A stretch of 64,000 bases of DNA from Lunularia cruciata (GCA_948567375.1 OX419756.1:54450333-54514332); one strand, 5' to 3'. Positions 11,572 to 22,420 are shown, counted from the first letter of the stretch. Numbers and translations are program-made. Notes: generated from the letters alone by a model not told the origin.

Positions 11572-12487
11572 TCAAACTATAGCAACCGCTCTTGCGTTTT
11601 CCAATTCCATGAGTTGATCGTTCCTTGACTTCTTTGCATCACCTCCTTGTGCTTTCTTCAATCTCTTATGAATGCTTTGGAGGGTAGGAAAATCAAAGTG
11701 AATAGGTAAGGTAGACTCAATGCCATATACCAATTGAAATGGAGAATATCTGGTGGGAGTCTTCATGGTTGTCCTATACTCCTACAAAACTACATGGATC
11801 CTCTTATCCCAATGATGTTTAGCTCCCTCCATTTCTGCATCTTTGGCCAACATCATGCAAAAGGTCTGATTGGTTCTCTCTGCCAAGCCATTAGAATTTG
11901 GCTTATAGGATGTAGTTACTTTATGTGTGATAGAGAAATGTCGTAGCATGGCTGTAGTGATGCTTCTTGTAAACTCTCCTCCTCTATCAAAAACCAACTC
12001 CAAAGGGAATTCAAACCTAGTGATGATGTGTTCATAAAGAAATCTACCCACTTCATCTTCATTCTTGTCCCTCAATGGTCCAGCCTCAACCCACTTGGTA
12101 AGATAATCAGTAACTACCACAATGTACCAATTGTTCCTTGGGGTTCTATTGAGAGGACCTACAAAATCAAATCCCCACTTCTCAAAAGGTCCTAGCATTG
12201 GAATTGATCTAAGTGGTGTAGTGGATGTTGACTTTTCTAGCAAAGGCTTGACAAACATGATAAGTTTTACAATAATCAAGAAAATCCTTGAAAATCCTTC
12301 TCCAATGGTAACCTGCATCTAGAATCTTGAAAGCAGTCACCTTTCTGGCAAAGTGTCCTCCACACACTAAACCTTCATGAAAATCCTTTATGAGTAGGAT
12401 AGACTCTTCCTCTCTTTGTGATAGAGTTGTTCTTTTTTGCTGAAACCATCTGCCTACTAGCATAAGGTATTGGATGATCATGCCCAT
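11572..12487 (-). pseudogene. Integrase of element D
   Basis: Three overlapping minus frames give a nearly complete integrase. The zinc-binding region (HFARKV..FKILDAGYHWRRIF..YCKTYHVCQ) lies at 12487-12209 and the core at 12318-11782. GFDFVGPLN and VFDRGGEFTR carry the two catalytic Asp; NGLAERTNQTF carries the Glu. The C-terminal TRYSPFQLVYGIES stretch is at 11766-11572. All three catalytic acids are present, but a frameshift near 12300 and a stop near 11780 break the gene. Confidence 0.9.
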
Positions 12488-12686
12488 CTTGGTCTAATTG
12501 ACTAAAAGTGCATCCTATAGCTACATAAGAAGCATTATTATAGAGGATGAAATGCTTACTCCAATCAAGTTTAGCAAGAATTGGAGCTACAACAAGGGAT
12601 TGCTTGAGCTCCTCAAAATCTTTGAGAGCCTCCTTGTCTTCCAAAATCACCATGTAATCTACACTCTTCTTCATGCAGATGGTCAA
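12375..12686 (-). pseudogene. RNase H of element D
   Basis: Minus frame of 103 aa: FEELKQSLVVAPILAKLDW, then FILYNNASYVAIGCTFSQLD (usual catalytic Asp of LCDAS replaced by Asn) and HPIPYASRQM. The frame shifts into the integrase frame near 12430, and most of the C-terminal RNase H is missing. Confidence 0.82.
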
Positions 12687-12695
12687 TGCATAAGC

Positions 12696-13484
12696 CTAGT
12701 TGGAAAATGAGAAGATGAACCTCTTATAGTACCCAAACATCTCCAAGAATTGGCATAACTTTGTCATGCTTGAAGGGAATGGAAGGTCTAAGATTTTCCT
12801 CACCTTCTCATGATCAATTGCTATTACATCCTTGGAGATGATGTGCCCCAAAAGTAGACCTTCTTCACATCCAAAAATGCACTTCTCTAGGTTGAGTGAT
12901 GCATTTGCCTCATCCAAGCATTGCAAGACCTTGATTAGGTGTTCAAAGTGCTTCTCCTTGCTCCCATAGACACAAAATTTATCAATGAAGTTTCTCACAA
13001 ATTTCCCAATGAAAGGTTCAAATACCTTGTGCATGAACCATTGGAATGTGGTTGGAGCATTAAGCTTAAAAGGCATGACCTTGAAAGCATAAGTTCTCCA
13101 AGGTGTGGTGAATGTGGTGAGTTTTTGATGCTCTGGTGCAATCTTGATTTGATTATACCCACTATAACCATCTCCAAAACTATACTTCTCATGACCTGCA
13201 ACCTCCTCCAAGATCTCATCAAGGAATGGTAATAGGTAGTAGTCCTTCTTGGTAACAAAGTTGAGCTTCTTGTAATCCACACATACCCAAATTTTGCCAT
13301 TCTTTTTCTTCACAATCACAATTGGAGACACCCATTCTAAATTCTCCACCTCAAGGATAAATCCAATCTCATTGAGCTTATCAATCTCTTCCTTCACAAC
13401 TAAAGCTATTGGTGGGCTTATGCAATGTTGCTTTTGGAGGACTTGTCTTGCATGTAACTCTGCCTCTATCTTGTGCTCCTCCAA
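12696..13484 (-). pseudogene. Reverse transcriptase of element D
   Basis: Open minus frame of 262 aa covering fingers, palm and thumb: VVKEEIDKLNEIGFI, WVSPIVIVKKKNGK, VCVDYKKLN, FGDGYSGYNQI, YAFKVMPFKLNAPTTFQ, FIDKFCVYG, LLGHIISK. The catalytic FIDD reads FIDK, so the second Asp of the active site is lost although the frame is open. A TAC-TCC junction with stop at 13492 separates it from upstream sequence. Confidence 0.92.
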
Positions 13485-13907
13485 GGTGACTTACTCCAGA
13501 CCCTTGTAACTGAAAGCAAACACGTGGATGAACTTGCAGAAAATCTCTTCAAATCTCACCATCTCCTCCTTGGTAACATTTAAACCATACTTGAGGGTAG
13601 ATAACCTCCTCTCTATCTCCTAAAGTGTTAATGGTGATTTATTTGGGTCCTTCAAAACCTTTGGCTTAGGTGCAAAATCCATAGCACACAAGGGATACAC
13701 ATCTTAATCAGATTTGGATTCAGATTCATCCTCCTTTGTGGAAGTCTCCTTTTCCATGCTTGTGTCCACTCTTGATGCTCCTTCTTCAGAATCTGATTCT
13801 CAATAATCAGAAGATGGTGTATCTGAATGTGAAGTGTTGGTGGTGTTAGTCATAAGAACTATGACTCTATGGTTTGATGGCCTAATCCTCAAGTACTCTT
13901 TGTATCA
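13485..13907 (-). other. Protease-RT linker of element D
   Basis: Acidic, Glu/Ser/Asp-rich translation on the minus strand between protease and RT. Stops present; no domain recognised. Confidence 0.5.
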
Positions 13908-14255
13908 TCAATCAGTTTTGCGTGTTGCTCTCAACCATGGCCTCCCAAGAAGTAAGTCATATCTTGAATCTTTCAAGACTTGGAAAGTCATGAGATTTTG
14001 AATTCTCATAATTGAAACTATCACTTTATCTATCACCCTTACTGGTCTAACTTGTTGCTTTTTTGCCATGCTCACCACAAATGTTGAAGGTCTTGAGGGT
14101 ATCATACCCAACTTCTTTATCAACCTTTTTGATATGGCATTCATTGCTGATCCTTCATCAACCAATGCATCCTTGATGTTGTGACCATTCACTCTCACAT
14201 CAATCTTGGAAGCATATTCATAAACTTCCCATGATGTTGGCTTGGCATCCACCAC
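13908..14255 (-). pseudogene. Aspartic protease of element D
   Basis: Minus frame of 115 aa: VNGHNIKDALVDEGSAMNAI, where the family has D-x-G-S (DDGSGVN), and YDLLLGRPWLRA at the end, the plant Ty3 protease signature. It overlaps the end of the gag frame at 14195. Confidence 0.85.
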
Positions 14256-15452
14256 CCCATTGATACAAGAGCTTTTGCCTTCTTCTTCCTCTTGCTCCTT
14301 GTAGAACTCAAACCACCTCTAAGCTCCTTTCTCAAAGTAGGATTCAAGGCAATCAATTGGCCCACTATGATGTTAGCCTTGTGACTACCAACATCCTCCA
14401 AGACATTGTAGTTCCATTGTTGCTTTAAGATCAAGAAGTCTTCCATCTTCAACTTCTTCCTTGGAGTCTTTGTTGTTGATGGTGGTGAAGTGCTTATGCT
14501 AGTGCTCCTAGTAAGCATAGGAGTATCTTGGCTAGGAGTAAATCCTTGAGAAGAGTGCAAATCCTCTACAAAACAAACTCCCTTCTTCTCTTGTGCCAAA
14601 AGATCCAAATTAAGACCCTTGGACTTTGAGCACTCTCCCTTCTCATACTTGCTCTCAACCACATCTGTAAAGGTTATCTCCTTACCTTTGTTTGGATTAG
14701 GAGGCACTTGGGTTTCAATTCCTCCCTCTTTCCCTCTATTGGCTCCTTCATAACCCCTTCCTCCATGGTAAGTGGAATTTGGGCAATTCCTTTGGATGTG
14801 ACCTCTTCCTCCACAACCAAAAACATTTCTCTCATTGAAATTGTTGGTTGGTTGGCCTCCTCTATATGGATAACTTCTATAACTCCTAGATCACCTCCCA
14901 ACATTTTGATCCACCTCTCTCTTCTCCCATAATTGCACCACATTGATCTTGAGATATGCAATTTGTTCTGTGATGGTTTGAAGTGGATCCTTTGGTGGAG
15001 GTGCAAGAATTGGAGAAACTTCTACTTGTGATGCAACCCTTGCCACCAAAGTATCAGAAGTTCCACCATACTTGTAACCTTGAGGAGGATGCATAACCTA
15101 TTTCACCACTAAATTCACTCTCATCCCCTTCCAAACTCTCCTCCATACAAATTGTGATCTTGATAGCTTCAACCTTGGAAGAAGGTTTCTCATATCTCAC
15201 CTTGCTTCTGATCTGTGGTCTCAACCCTCCCAGAAAATTCTTGGTGAGCATAGCTCATATGCCAATCATAGTAGTCTCCACATCATCTCTACCCTTCCAC
15301 AACACTATGCAAAATCTGGACTCTAACTTTTCCACTCTTTCCACACAAAATCTCACTTTCTCTCCATCTCCTTGCTTGAGAAAGGTAACCTCACTCATCA
15401 ATTTCTCATAACTCTCATTTGGAAGAAAGTTCTCAATGAGTGTTGAAGTCAA
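14195..15452 (-). pseudogene. gag of element D
   Basis: Overlapping minus frames (15452-15255, 15251-15054, 15094-14891, 15006-14674, 14707-14195). They encode FLGGLRPQIRSKVRYEKPSS, the typical helical end of Ty3 gag, then a basic and a Ser/Thr/Lys-rich region before the protease. Several frameshifts. Further N-terminal gag lies at about 15650-15460 (GKDREDVEAFVRDF). Confidence 0.78.
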
Positions 15453-17179
15453 ACTCTCCCAAGACTCTTCTTCCCCATCTCTCCTCTCTCTCTTTTGGTA
15501 TTCTGACTCATACCATGCAAGTGTTGCATACTCAAAGAAATCTAGTAATAATGAGACCCACTCATTGTTTCTTATGCAAGCTCTCTGAAGTCTCTCACAA
15601 AGGCTTCCACATCTTCTCTATCCTTGCCAAAGAAAACTGAAAGTTTCCTCATCTTAACCCCTCACTATCTTTCTTTTCTCTCAATTTTTTTCCTTTTTTC
15701 TCACTCTATACCTAATAGAGTATATACATGAATAATACCATTTGAGATTAATCCACCATAGGGAACACAAAAGGTTAAGGTTGCTTCATGATTTCTATAG
15801 CAACATCAAATCCTAGAGTGCATATTAATTGAACTCTCATGGATAGTTTATCCATAAGTTGAAAGATTATCTCCATTATTAATCTTGGGAACTAGTTGAT
15901 GAAGATGGTAGTATTTCTATAGATGTACTACGATTCTCTCCAAGATTCCTCACCAAAGTCTCCAAAACTGCTTTTACTCCACTACACTTATGTCCTTTTG
16001 GAAGTCCTCAACTCCACAAACCTCACACAACTCCTTGGTCTTAAATCTTCTCCCTCCCAATCTTGGTGAAGAATGTCCAACATGCAAACCCAAGTCAAGT
16101 AATCCTCTCCTTTCTCTTAATATCTTTCTCTCAAAGACCAATGGATATGAACTTGCCTTATGTCCCTTCTTTCTATATAGAAAGCACTTAGACTCACTCT
16201 TTCCTCCAAGTGGTGTAGGTTTTTGGATCCTCTCAACACTCTCTTCAAATTCTAGTCTAAACTCTATTTTCCTCAAATCTACCCCTAAAATCACCTCAAA
16301 CCATTAGGGAACCTTGCATAGTCTAAATTTGCACTCTTGATGACCCTCCATATTCCCAAGATGAATCTAAACACTTAAACATATTTTTTGTTGCTCTCAA
16401 ACTCCTCATGCATGAGATCTCAACTCTGCAGAATTGACCCTTCCTCACAATGTCACTCAAATCCCTAAACACAATCCTCTGAAATTTTGCCCACTTGATC
16501 ACAACTCCAAGGTTCCTTCCCTAAAAACATTTAGATGTTCTCATCAAGCCATTTGGCCTAGGCACCTTTCTATTCAACACACATATTTCAGATTTGGTCT
16601 GAAAACTACCCCCCTCACTTTAAAAACTCATAACTCTCAGTGCAAGAATGATCTTTCTCTAATTTTTGTATCAAAAGGTAGGATATAATGCACTGAATTT
16701 TCTTGGGAAGTTTCATGAAAATAATCTTAAAATTGAAGAAATTTCAAACACTATAAAATTTTCCAAAGAGCATGCAATTGCGAGAACAGTTTACCCTATC
16801 CACTTTCAAACATTCTAGCTCAGTGCACATAGTAGCTCTCACAATAATTTCAAGTATGCTTACTGAAGGATAACCCAAGCTATCATGTTTAGAAATTTCA
16901 AGTCCAGATCTCAAACTTGAGATTTTGCCCAAAATCACCTTAATCTCCAAAATTTGCAATCCACCTCACACAATCTCTCCAAATCTTCTCATGTGGACAA
17001 GATGTACAAAATCAACTCAAAGACATCATAAAGAACTATAGGGTATAAAAATGGTTCTAGTTTCTCTAACATAAGTTAAGCACTCTCCTCTCCTAAAGTT
17101 CTCTCCAAGTGAGCTCTCATAGCCTCCTTCTGTCTAATATAGAATTGTATGCAGAATATTATCTTGCCTTCCAGAGAGG
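15453..17179 (-). other. 5' part of D internal region
   Basis: Gag N-terminus down to about 15460, then about 1.5 kb of leader sequence. A minus frame at 16294-15974 (106 aa) has a KCFLYRKKGHKASSYP piece vaguely like a zinc knuckle. Its position 5' of gag makes this doubtful, and I assign no function. Confidence 0.4.
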
Positions 17180-17196
17180 TCCCGACAACAAAACCA
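17180..17196 (-). other. Primer binding site of element D (tRNA-Asp type)
   Basis: Read on the minus strand, TGGTTTTGTTGTCGGGA lies four bases after the 5' LTR. Plant elements primed by tRNA-Asp have TGGCGCCGTTGTCGGGGA; the differences are mainly C-to-T or G-to-T changes at the GCGCC core plus one missing G. Confidence 0.75.
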
Positions 17197-17200
17197 AAAA

Positions 17201-17876
17201 TGTGAGCCGGCTTGCCTCTCACTTAGGATGAACCTCTGATGGCTATTATGTTGGCACACCACGGACTAAGAAGGCAAAGAACCCCAACTCCATCATACTC
17301 CTCCAAGGCTAACACTCCAAGACTCAAGACATTGCTCATTGGAGAACTCAATGAGAGAGAGATAGTTGCAAATGAAAGCATGATGAGTACCTAATCACCC
17401 CTTGTTTATAAACTTGTGAAATAGTTACACATTGAAGTTACTATTTACTCAAGTTATTGGACTAAAAGTCAAGTAAAATCAAAAAATATAAAGGAATATC
17501 CATCCACATGGGCATATTTCACAAAACATGTGATCTTATCTTGACCCAATAACTAAGTCAAGGATTCCTTCACATGAGCTATCCTTGGACTATAGAGGAA
17601 TTTGAAACAAAAAGGCTTGCATGCCCAAGAGTTCTCAACGTTTTCCTCAAAGCCAAACACCTAGGAATTATACCAAGTCAATACACTAGAACCCAAAAAA
17701 GTGGTGCTCATCTTTTCCACTTCCTCTAAATTAAGGTCCCCTCTATCTTAGCTATGACTAAATTTAGCTAATCATGACTAATTTAGAACCATCCTTTATC
17801 TCCATATAAATAATATCTCTCAAGTATTTGTAGCTAAATATCATAATACCACACACATGCACAAATTGGTGTTACA
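17201..17876 (-). repeat. 5' LTR of element D
   Basis: Best preserved copy of this LTR: TGTGAGCCGGC ... GGTGTTACA with canonical TG...CA ends. Confidence 0.9.
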
Positions 17877-18720
17877 AGTCTCTCTCCTTGGCCCCAATTG
17901 TGCCACCCACAAGACCAATGCAAAGATAGTCCATCACTAAAACATTATCATGAATGTCTTGCTGAACTATACCACTATCTCCACTCTGTGAATCTGTAGA
18001 TGAATCTGTGACCTCAATAACTCCTCCTGTATGTGCTAAGAGAGACACCACCAAAACCTTAGAAAATATACAAAGAAAGGTAGATGCATACCAACCTAGC
18101 ATCATCTCCTCATTTGTCTCACCATTCCAACGTCCTCTGGTCTGATCCTATTGGCTAGGACATGGGTTTCTACTCAACCCATCTGCATCATAATTCACCA
18201 CTCCGTGTTTATGAATAACTATGAAATCATATTCTTGTAAAATCAAAGCACATCGTGCAAGTTTCCTTGAAAGCTTGTTGGACTCCATCAACCACTTCAA
18301 TGGCTGATGATCAATAATGAGAGTAAAAAGGTTACCAAATAAGTAACATTAGAAATGTGCTACTACTCATATTGTTGCCAAGCACTCTTCTTCATATGAA
18401 CTACTATACTTCACCTCTGCTAAATTGTTGGAGCAACTAGCGTAGGCCACCACAAACTCCTTCCCATCATCATCATGTTGGGTGAGCATTGCTCCAAGTC
18501 TCAACATACTCCAATCACTATAAACCTGAAATGGTTATCCTCTGATTGGTCCTCTCAAGATAAAGGCAAATGTCAACCTCTCCTTGAGCTCTACAAATTC
18601 TCTCTCTCTTGCTTATCTCCCCAACACCACTCATGTGTAAGCTTGGTCAGCTTCTTCAAGGCCTTGGCAATGGCATTAAATCCTCTAGCATATCAGCAAT
18701 AAAAGTTTTCCAACCCAAGG
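17877..18720 (-). pseudogene. RNase H and integrase N-terminus of element C
   Basis: Minus-strand translation near 18700-18300 gives RNase H pieces (SPQTRIDYL-like start, then VTFLLTLIIDHQPLKWL near 18300). 18105-17872 encodes IVQQDIHDNVLVMDYLCIG and ends AKERDL, the linker before the integrase zinc finger. Element D is inserted right after it; the rest of integrase is at 10571-9570. Confidence 0.7.
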
Positions 18721-18756
18721 AATGTTTGGACTTTGCTCACATCTATAGGCTAAGGA

Positions 18757-19310
18757 TTATGCACAATAACCTCCACCTTTGTTTTTTGAACACCAAGACC
18801 TCCAAATAAACCCAAATAAACCCAAATGCTCATCTTGATCATAGAAGCATCTACACTTCCTAGGATGTAATTTGAGCCCATGAGATCTCAACCTCTCAAA
18901 CACCTCCAGCAAATATCTCTCATGCTCCTCCACAATAATGTTATAGACCAAAATGATATCAATATAAAACCAAGCAAAATCTGATCCAGCTAGGATCCTA
19001 TCCATGATCTTATGGAACTCAGTAGGAGCGTTCTTTAATGTAAATGATAAGAACCTCCACTTATACAACACATCCTTACCATGAGGATCAATAACTCTAA
19101 ATGTTATCTTGGACTTATAGTCCTCCTTGATCAGCAATTGATGATATCCTGCTTGAGGATCCAAAGTATTGAAAACCTTTGCATGCTCAATCACATCAAA
19201 GATCCCCTTTGGTGTAGGGATGGCATATTGATCAGCCCTAGTCTATCATTTCATAGGATGGTAATCTCCACACATCTACCTATCTATGTAGTTGCCATGC
19301 ATATCTTTCT
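18757..19310 (-). pseudogene. Reverse transcriptase of element C
   Basis: Minus frame of 145 aa (19194-18757): FNTLDPQAGYHQLLI, KSKITFRVIDPHG, LYKWRFLSFTLKNAPTEFH, FAWFYIDIILVY, LKLHPRKCRCF. These are RT palm motifs in order. The YIDD box reads YIDI, so the second catalytic Asp is lost. Further fingers-domain pieces lie upstream to about 19310. Confidence 0.88.
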
Positions 19311-19889
19311 TGGTTGGCATCATTGTAGTTGATGCACACTCTCTATGTGAATCCTCCACCAGACTAGCCTCAAAAAGATCTCTACTCTAGCTCTAAATCA
19401 ATGCTCAGTCCATATCACTATATTTGTAAGGATGTCAAAAAATTGGTCTACCATTAGTCAACTCAATCTAGATACCATGTCCCTTTAGAGCAGCCAAATC
19501 CTTCATATTGAAGGAAAAACAACATGTGTAGCCCCTCAAGAACCTCCAAACTCTTCATCTATCCCCTCTAGTAAGCTTGGGTCCCAAATATCCTCTGTAA
19601 CTGTCATAGGAGTCAAAGATGTACTAACTAGTTGCTACATTGGGCCCTTGGAAGCAGTAGTATCATGCCCCCCAACCACTAGAGGTCCCAACCTCCATGT
19701 GAAAAACTCTCTCTGATCTGCTTGCAAGCTCCATAAGTCCTCTAACTACATCCCAAGTAGACCAAGGTAGGTGTAATCCAAGTAGACCATGGTCACCTAA
19801 ATGGACCCCAAGTAGACCACTCTCACCAATAGACATTGGATGCATCCCAACAATACCCTACCCAATCAATCCATCACCCCCAACATGTG
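19311..19889 (-). other. Methyltransferase-RT linker of element C
   Basis: Minus translation shows a 60-aa frame (19845-19663) rich in Gly, Leu, His and Ser; no recognised domain. Confidence 0.4.
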
Positions 19890-20719
19890 CTTGAATTTGA
19901 GTGGTGATGCATATCAAGCGCATCATACGCTACTTTGCCAAGCCAAGGATCACAATCTAGGTCAAATAGTTCAGATCCATAGCTTGACCTAACATTTGAT
20001 GCTTGGATACCTTTGACATTGCTAGAACAACATGTGTGAAAACCCATCGCTTGCTCTCTCTCATCGGTGTTGAAGTCCACCAATTGTTGTAACAATGAGT
20101 TCCAAACAAGTTTAGGACCTCTTTCTTGAAATGCATGAGAGTGGGAAACTCATGAGTGTGTGAAAAATAGCTTGAGGCTGTCCAACTAGGTTCACCATTG
20201 CCACAAGTGATGTATTAGCCACTACCACCATTTGAGATTGATGCCCTACATCCAAGATGTCATCAATAGTGAGGTGGTCTAGTTGTTGAATCCCATCATA
20301 AGTACGCTATAGAACCTCTTTAGATGCAACAAGAGTGGGATCATGGGCTCATCATCTTTGTCTTTGGTGGATGAACCTCTTACCCAAAGAGGTTCTATAG
20401 CATACTTATGATGGGATTCATATACATATCCCACTCTTGGTGAGTACATATCCCACTCTTGTTGCATCCAACAACACTGTAGGTCCTATCCAAGAATAGA
20501 CTTGATATGTATTCACCACCACTTGAGTGCAAGAATTACCAATCAAAAATATGTTCTCCAAAAGGTAAGTTGGAGAAATAGACTGATAAACTTGGAGATG
20601 TTGTAGTATATGTAACATCTCCTAATACACACCAAAACATGGATTTTGAAGACCCAACCTCAGCCAACCTGTGTATGTCCTTGACATAGCCATCTTGAAA
20701 GCACCACATGAATAGGACC
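19890..20719 (-). pseudogene. Cytosine-C5 DNA methyltransferase-like domain of element C, C-terminal part
   Basis: Minus-strand order: MWCFQDG (20706-20686, position of the catalytic PC motif, Cys kept, Pro lost), then SPTYLLENIFL (20579-20544, the ENV motif VI region) and YSWIGPTVLLDATRVG (20498-20451). Next come DILDVG near 20250, VGQPQA near 20170, DEREQAMGF (20065-20039) and GQAMDLN near 19990, which matches the motif IX-X end with its conserved Gln-Ala-Met-Asn stretch. These blocks occur in the right order for a bacterial-type C5-methyltransferase. Frameshifts and stops make it inactive. The N-terminal part lies at 22420-22108, across element F. Confidence 0.78.
20282..20469. repeat. Local inverted duplication
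   Basis: GAATCCCATCATAAGTACGC (from 20288) reappears inverted as GCATACTTATGATGGGATTC (20400-20419). The adjoining GATGCAACAAGAGTGGGAT reappears inverted at 20450-20469. Arms of about 40 and 19 bp, with a short extra piece in the right arm. Confidence 0.85.
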
Positions 20720-20724
20720 ATGTC

Positions 20725-20786
20725 TGTAACAATATGGAGTTTAGCGACAAAGTTAATAGGGCTAACAAAGTAGCAAATAAGTAGCT
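20725..20786 (+). repeat. 5' LTR remnant of element F
   Basis: TGTAACAATATGGAG ... GTAGCAAATAA matches the first 62 bp of the 3' LTR at 21677. The rest is deleted. Confidence 0.85.
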
Positions 20787-20848
20787 ATTGCCATAGTCCT
20801 AATAAACTGATGTTGCCATAGTCCTAATAAACTGATGTTGCCATAGTC
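20787..20848. repeat. Filler-like tandem repeat at the deletion junction of F
   Basis: CCTAATAAACTGATGTTG-CCATAGT units, 26 bp, about two and a half copies. The same words (AAACTGATGTTGCCATAGTCC) occur at 22652-22672 in element C, 1.8 kb away. Confidence 0.8.
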
Positions 20849-21676
20849 CCTGGCACCAAGCTTGCTTTGTCCATGGTCTATCATCCTCAAATTGATGGAC
20901 AAAACAAATGTGCAAATCGTACATTGGAGGATATGTTGTGCCTTTGTCAATGTCCACCATACCAATTGGGTTGAATGTCTTGTAGTTATAGAATTTGCCT
21001 ACAACAATTCCAAATGGGCAAGCATCAGATTTTCTCCTTTCTTTCTCAATTTTGGCCAAGATCCACTTGTTCCAGATTCTCTTCTTGCTCTCCCTTCATC
21101 TCAAGTTCTTCATACTTCAACATTCTTGACCACTATATCCCAATCTCTCCAACAAGCCAAATCTCACCTCCTTGTTGCTCAGAATCAATCTCACCTTTGA
21201 AGTTGGTGATAAAGTCATGCTATCCTTTGGTAACTTCCCTCTTCTACTTGATACCCAAGTTTGTAAATGTGCCCTTAATTGGATAGGACCCTTTGATGTC
21301 ACCAAAATTATCTCTCTTGTTGCTTATTGACTTGACTTACCTTACCTTGTCACATGCGTATCCATCTTGTCTTTCATGTTTCCAAGTTGAAACCCTTTGT
21401 TCCTAACCCCTCTTCCTTTTCCTCTTGAATCCAACTTCTCCCTCTTCCTGTCCCTATCAATGATCATGAGGAGTATGAAGTTGATCATATCCTTGCATGT
21501 TGCCATATTCAACAAAGCCATCACAACATATGGAGTACAAGGTCCTTTGAAAAGAGTATCTCCTTCATGATGCCACATGGGAACCTCTTTCTCACCTCCA
21601 GAATGCACAGACAGCCATCTAAGAGTTTGAAGCTTCACTAGCAACAAGGACATTACCAACTAGCGGTGGGAGAATA
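20849..21676 (+). pseudogene. Integrase end and chromodomain of element F
   Basis: Encodes TKLALSMVYHPQIDGQNKCA (catalytic Glu of DGQTERANR is Lys) and EDML, then a second frame (from about 20940) with NWVECLVVIEFAYNNS and FSPFFLNFGQDPLVP. GDKVMLSFGN-like GPY/F sequence follows near 21200, then a chromodomain with NDHEEYEVDHILA near 21455 and a decayed WKG/TWEP region to about 21620. Two or more frameshifts. Confidence 0.85.
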
Positions 21677-22102
21677 TGTAGCAATATGGAGTTCATTGAT
21701 AAAATTAGTAGGGCTAACGAAGTAGCAAATAAACAAATGAACCTAGAATATTCTAGAAGTATTTAGGAAGCTTCTTGGGAAGCTTCCCGGATAGCTTAGC
21801 TTGCACCTCAAGTAAGTAGCTTCTAAAAGGAAGCTTCTCAAAACTTCCAACTAGCTTAACTTGCACACCTAGTAAGCGGCTTCTAGAAAGAAGCTTCTTG
21901 AGAAGCTTCTTAGTTAATTTCCTTAGTGCACTCTAAGAAAGTGGCTCAAGGAAGTTTCTTGAGAAGTTTTTCAAGGGTCTTGTATGCTACCTATAAATAT
22001 TAAGCCAAAGCTCATGCTAGGCATTTAGAGTTTTCTCTCATTCAAGTGTCCCAATGTGAGCTTCTATTCTCTTATTTCTCTCCTCAATCTTGGACTTTTA
22101 CA
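21677..22102 (+). repeat. 3' LTR of element F
   Basis: TGTAGCAATATGG ... CTTTTACA, 426 bp, preceded by a purine-rich GGTGGGAGAATA. Contains a CTATAAATAT box at 21991-22000 and several short GAAGCTTC palindromes (AAGCTTCTTGAGAAGCTTC near 21890). Confidence 0.87.
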
Positions 22103-22107
22103 ATGTC

Positions 22108-22420
22108 TCTTCAGATCCTACACCCATAGCAAGGAAATGTTTGTTGGTATGGTCTTTTGGTAACCCCTAACTACTAACATCAATAATTACATAAGATACC
22201 AATCAGCCAAGTGTACCACATGATGTAGAGAGATTGGCCTAGCAATCTCATCTCTCTCCACACACAAGTACCTTTGTACTCGCATTCCTACCTATAATAT
22301 TGCAGCTAGTCTAGTGCTAATCCCACCAAACAACTCCAATAGACATACTCCCTCTACTAGATATTGCCAAGCAATGAGTGTGGTATCTAGAGGTGTCAAG
22401 GTAATTGACTCTAGATGCTC
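22108..22420 (-). pseudogene. Methyltransferase-like domain of element C, N-terminal part
   Basis: Minus frame with LELFGGIST (22339-22313), the FxGxG S-adenosylmethionine-binding motif I. After a stop, VQRYLCVERDEIARP (near 22250) corresponds to the motif II acidic strand, and VVRGYQKTIPTNISLL follows near 22160. Element F is inserted right after this, and the next conserved block (catalytic loop) is at 20706. The normal order of a C5-methyltransferase is thus complete across the two pieces. Confidence 0.78.

Larger units (their letters stand above)
10572..17876 (-). mobile_element. Element D: Ty3 retrotransposon with tRNA-Asp-type primer site
   Basis: Minus-strand LTR element of 7.3 kb: 5' LTR 17876-17201, primer site 17196-17180, gag, protease, RT, RNase H, integrase, 3' LTR 11259-10572. 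No chromodomain seen. The primer site and domain order fit the Athila/Tat group of plant Ty3 elements; that assignment is an inference. It interrupts the integrase of element C (17877 and 10571 are adjacent in C). I find no clean TSD. Frames are less decayed than those of C. Confidence 0.87.
20725..22102 (+). mobile_element. Element F: internally deleted Ty3 chromovirus inside the methyltransferase of C
   Basis: Plus-strand element flanked by perfect 5-bp TSDs ATGTC (20720-20724 and 22103-22107). It has a truncated 5' LTR (20725 to about 20786), a short filler repeat, the end of integrase with a chromodomain, and a full 3' LTR (21677-22102). Gag, protease, RT and most of integrase are missing. 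Joining the flanks restores the methyltransferase frame of C. Confidence 0.87.

Noticed and set aside
12122-15640. Plus-strand frames inside element D (e.g. 12939-13232, 15154-15411)
   Set aside because: They are antisense to clear gag, RT and integrase frames on the minus strand and have no domain of their own.
15974-16294. Zinc-knuckle-like KCFLYRKKGHKASSYP in element D
   Set aside because: It lacks the second Cys spacing and lies upstream of gag, where a knuckle is not expected.
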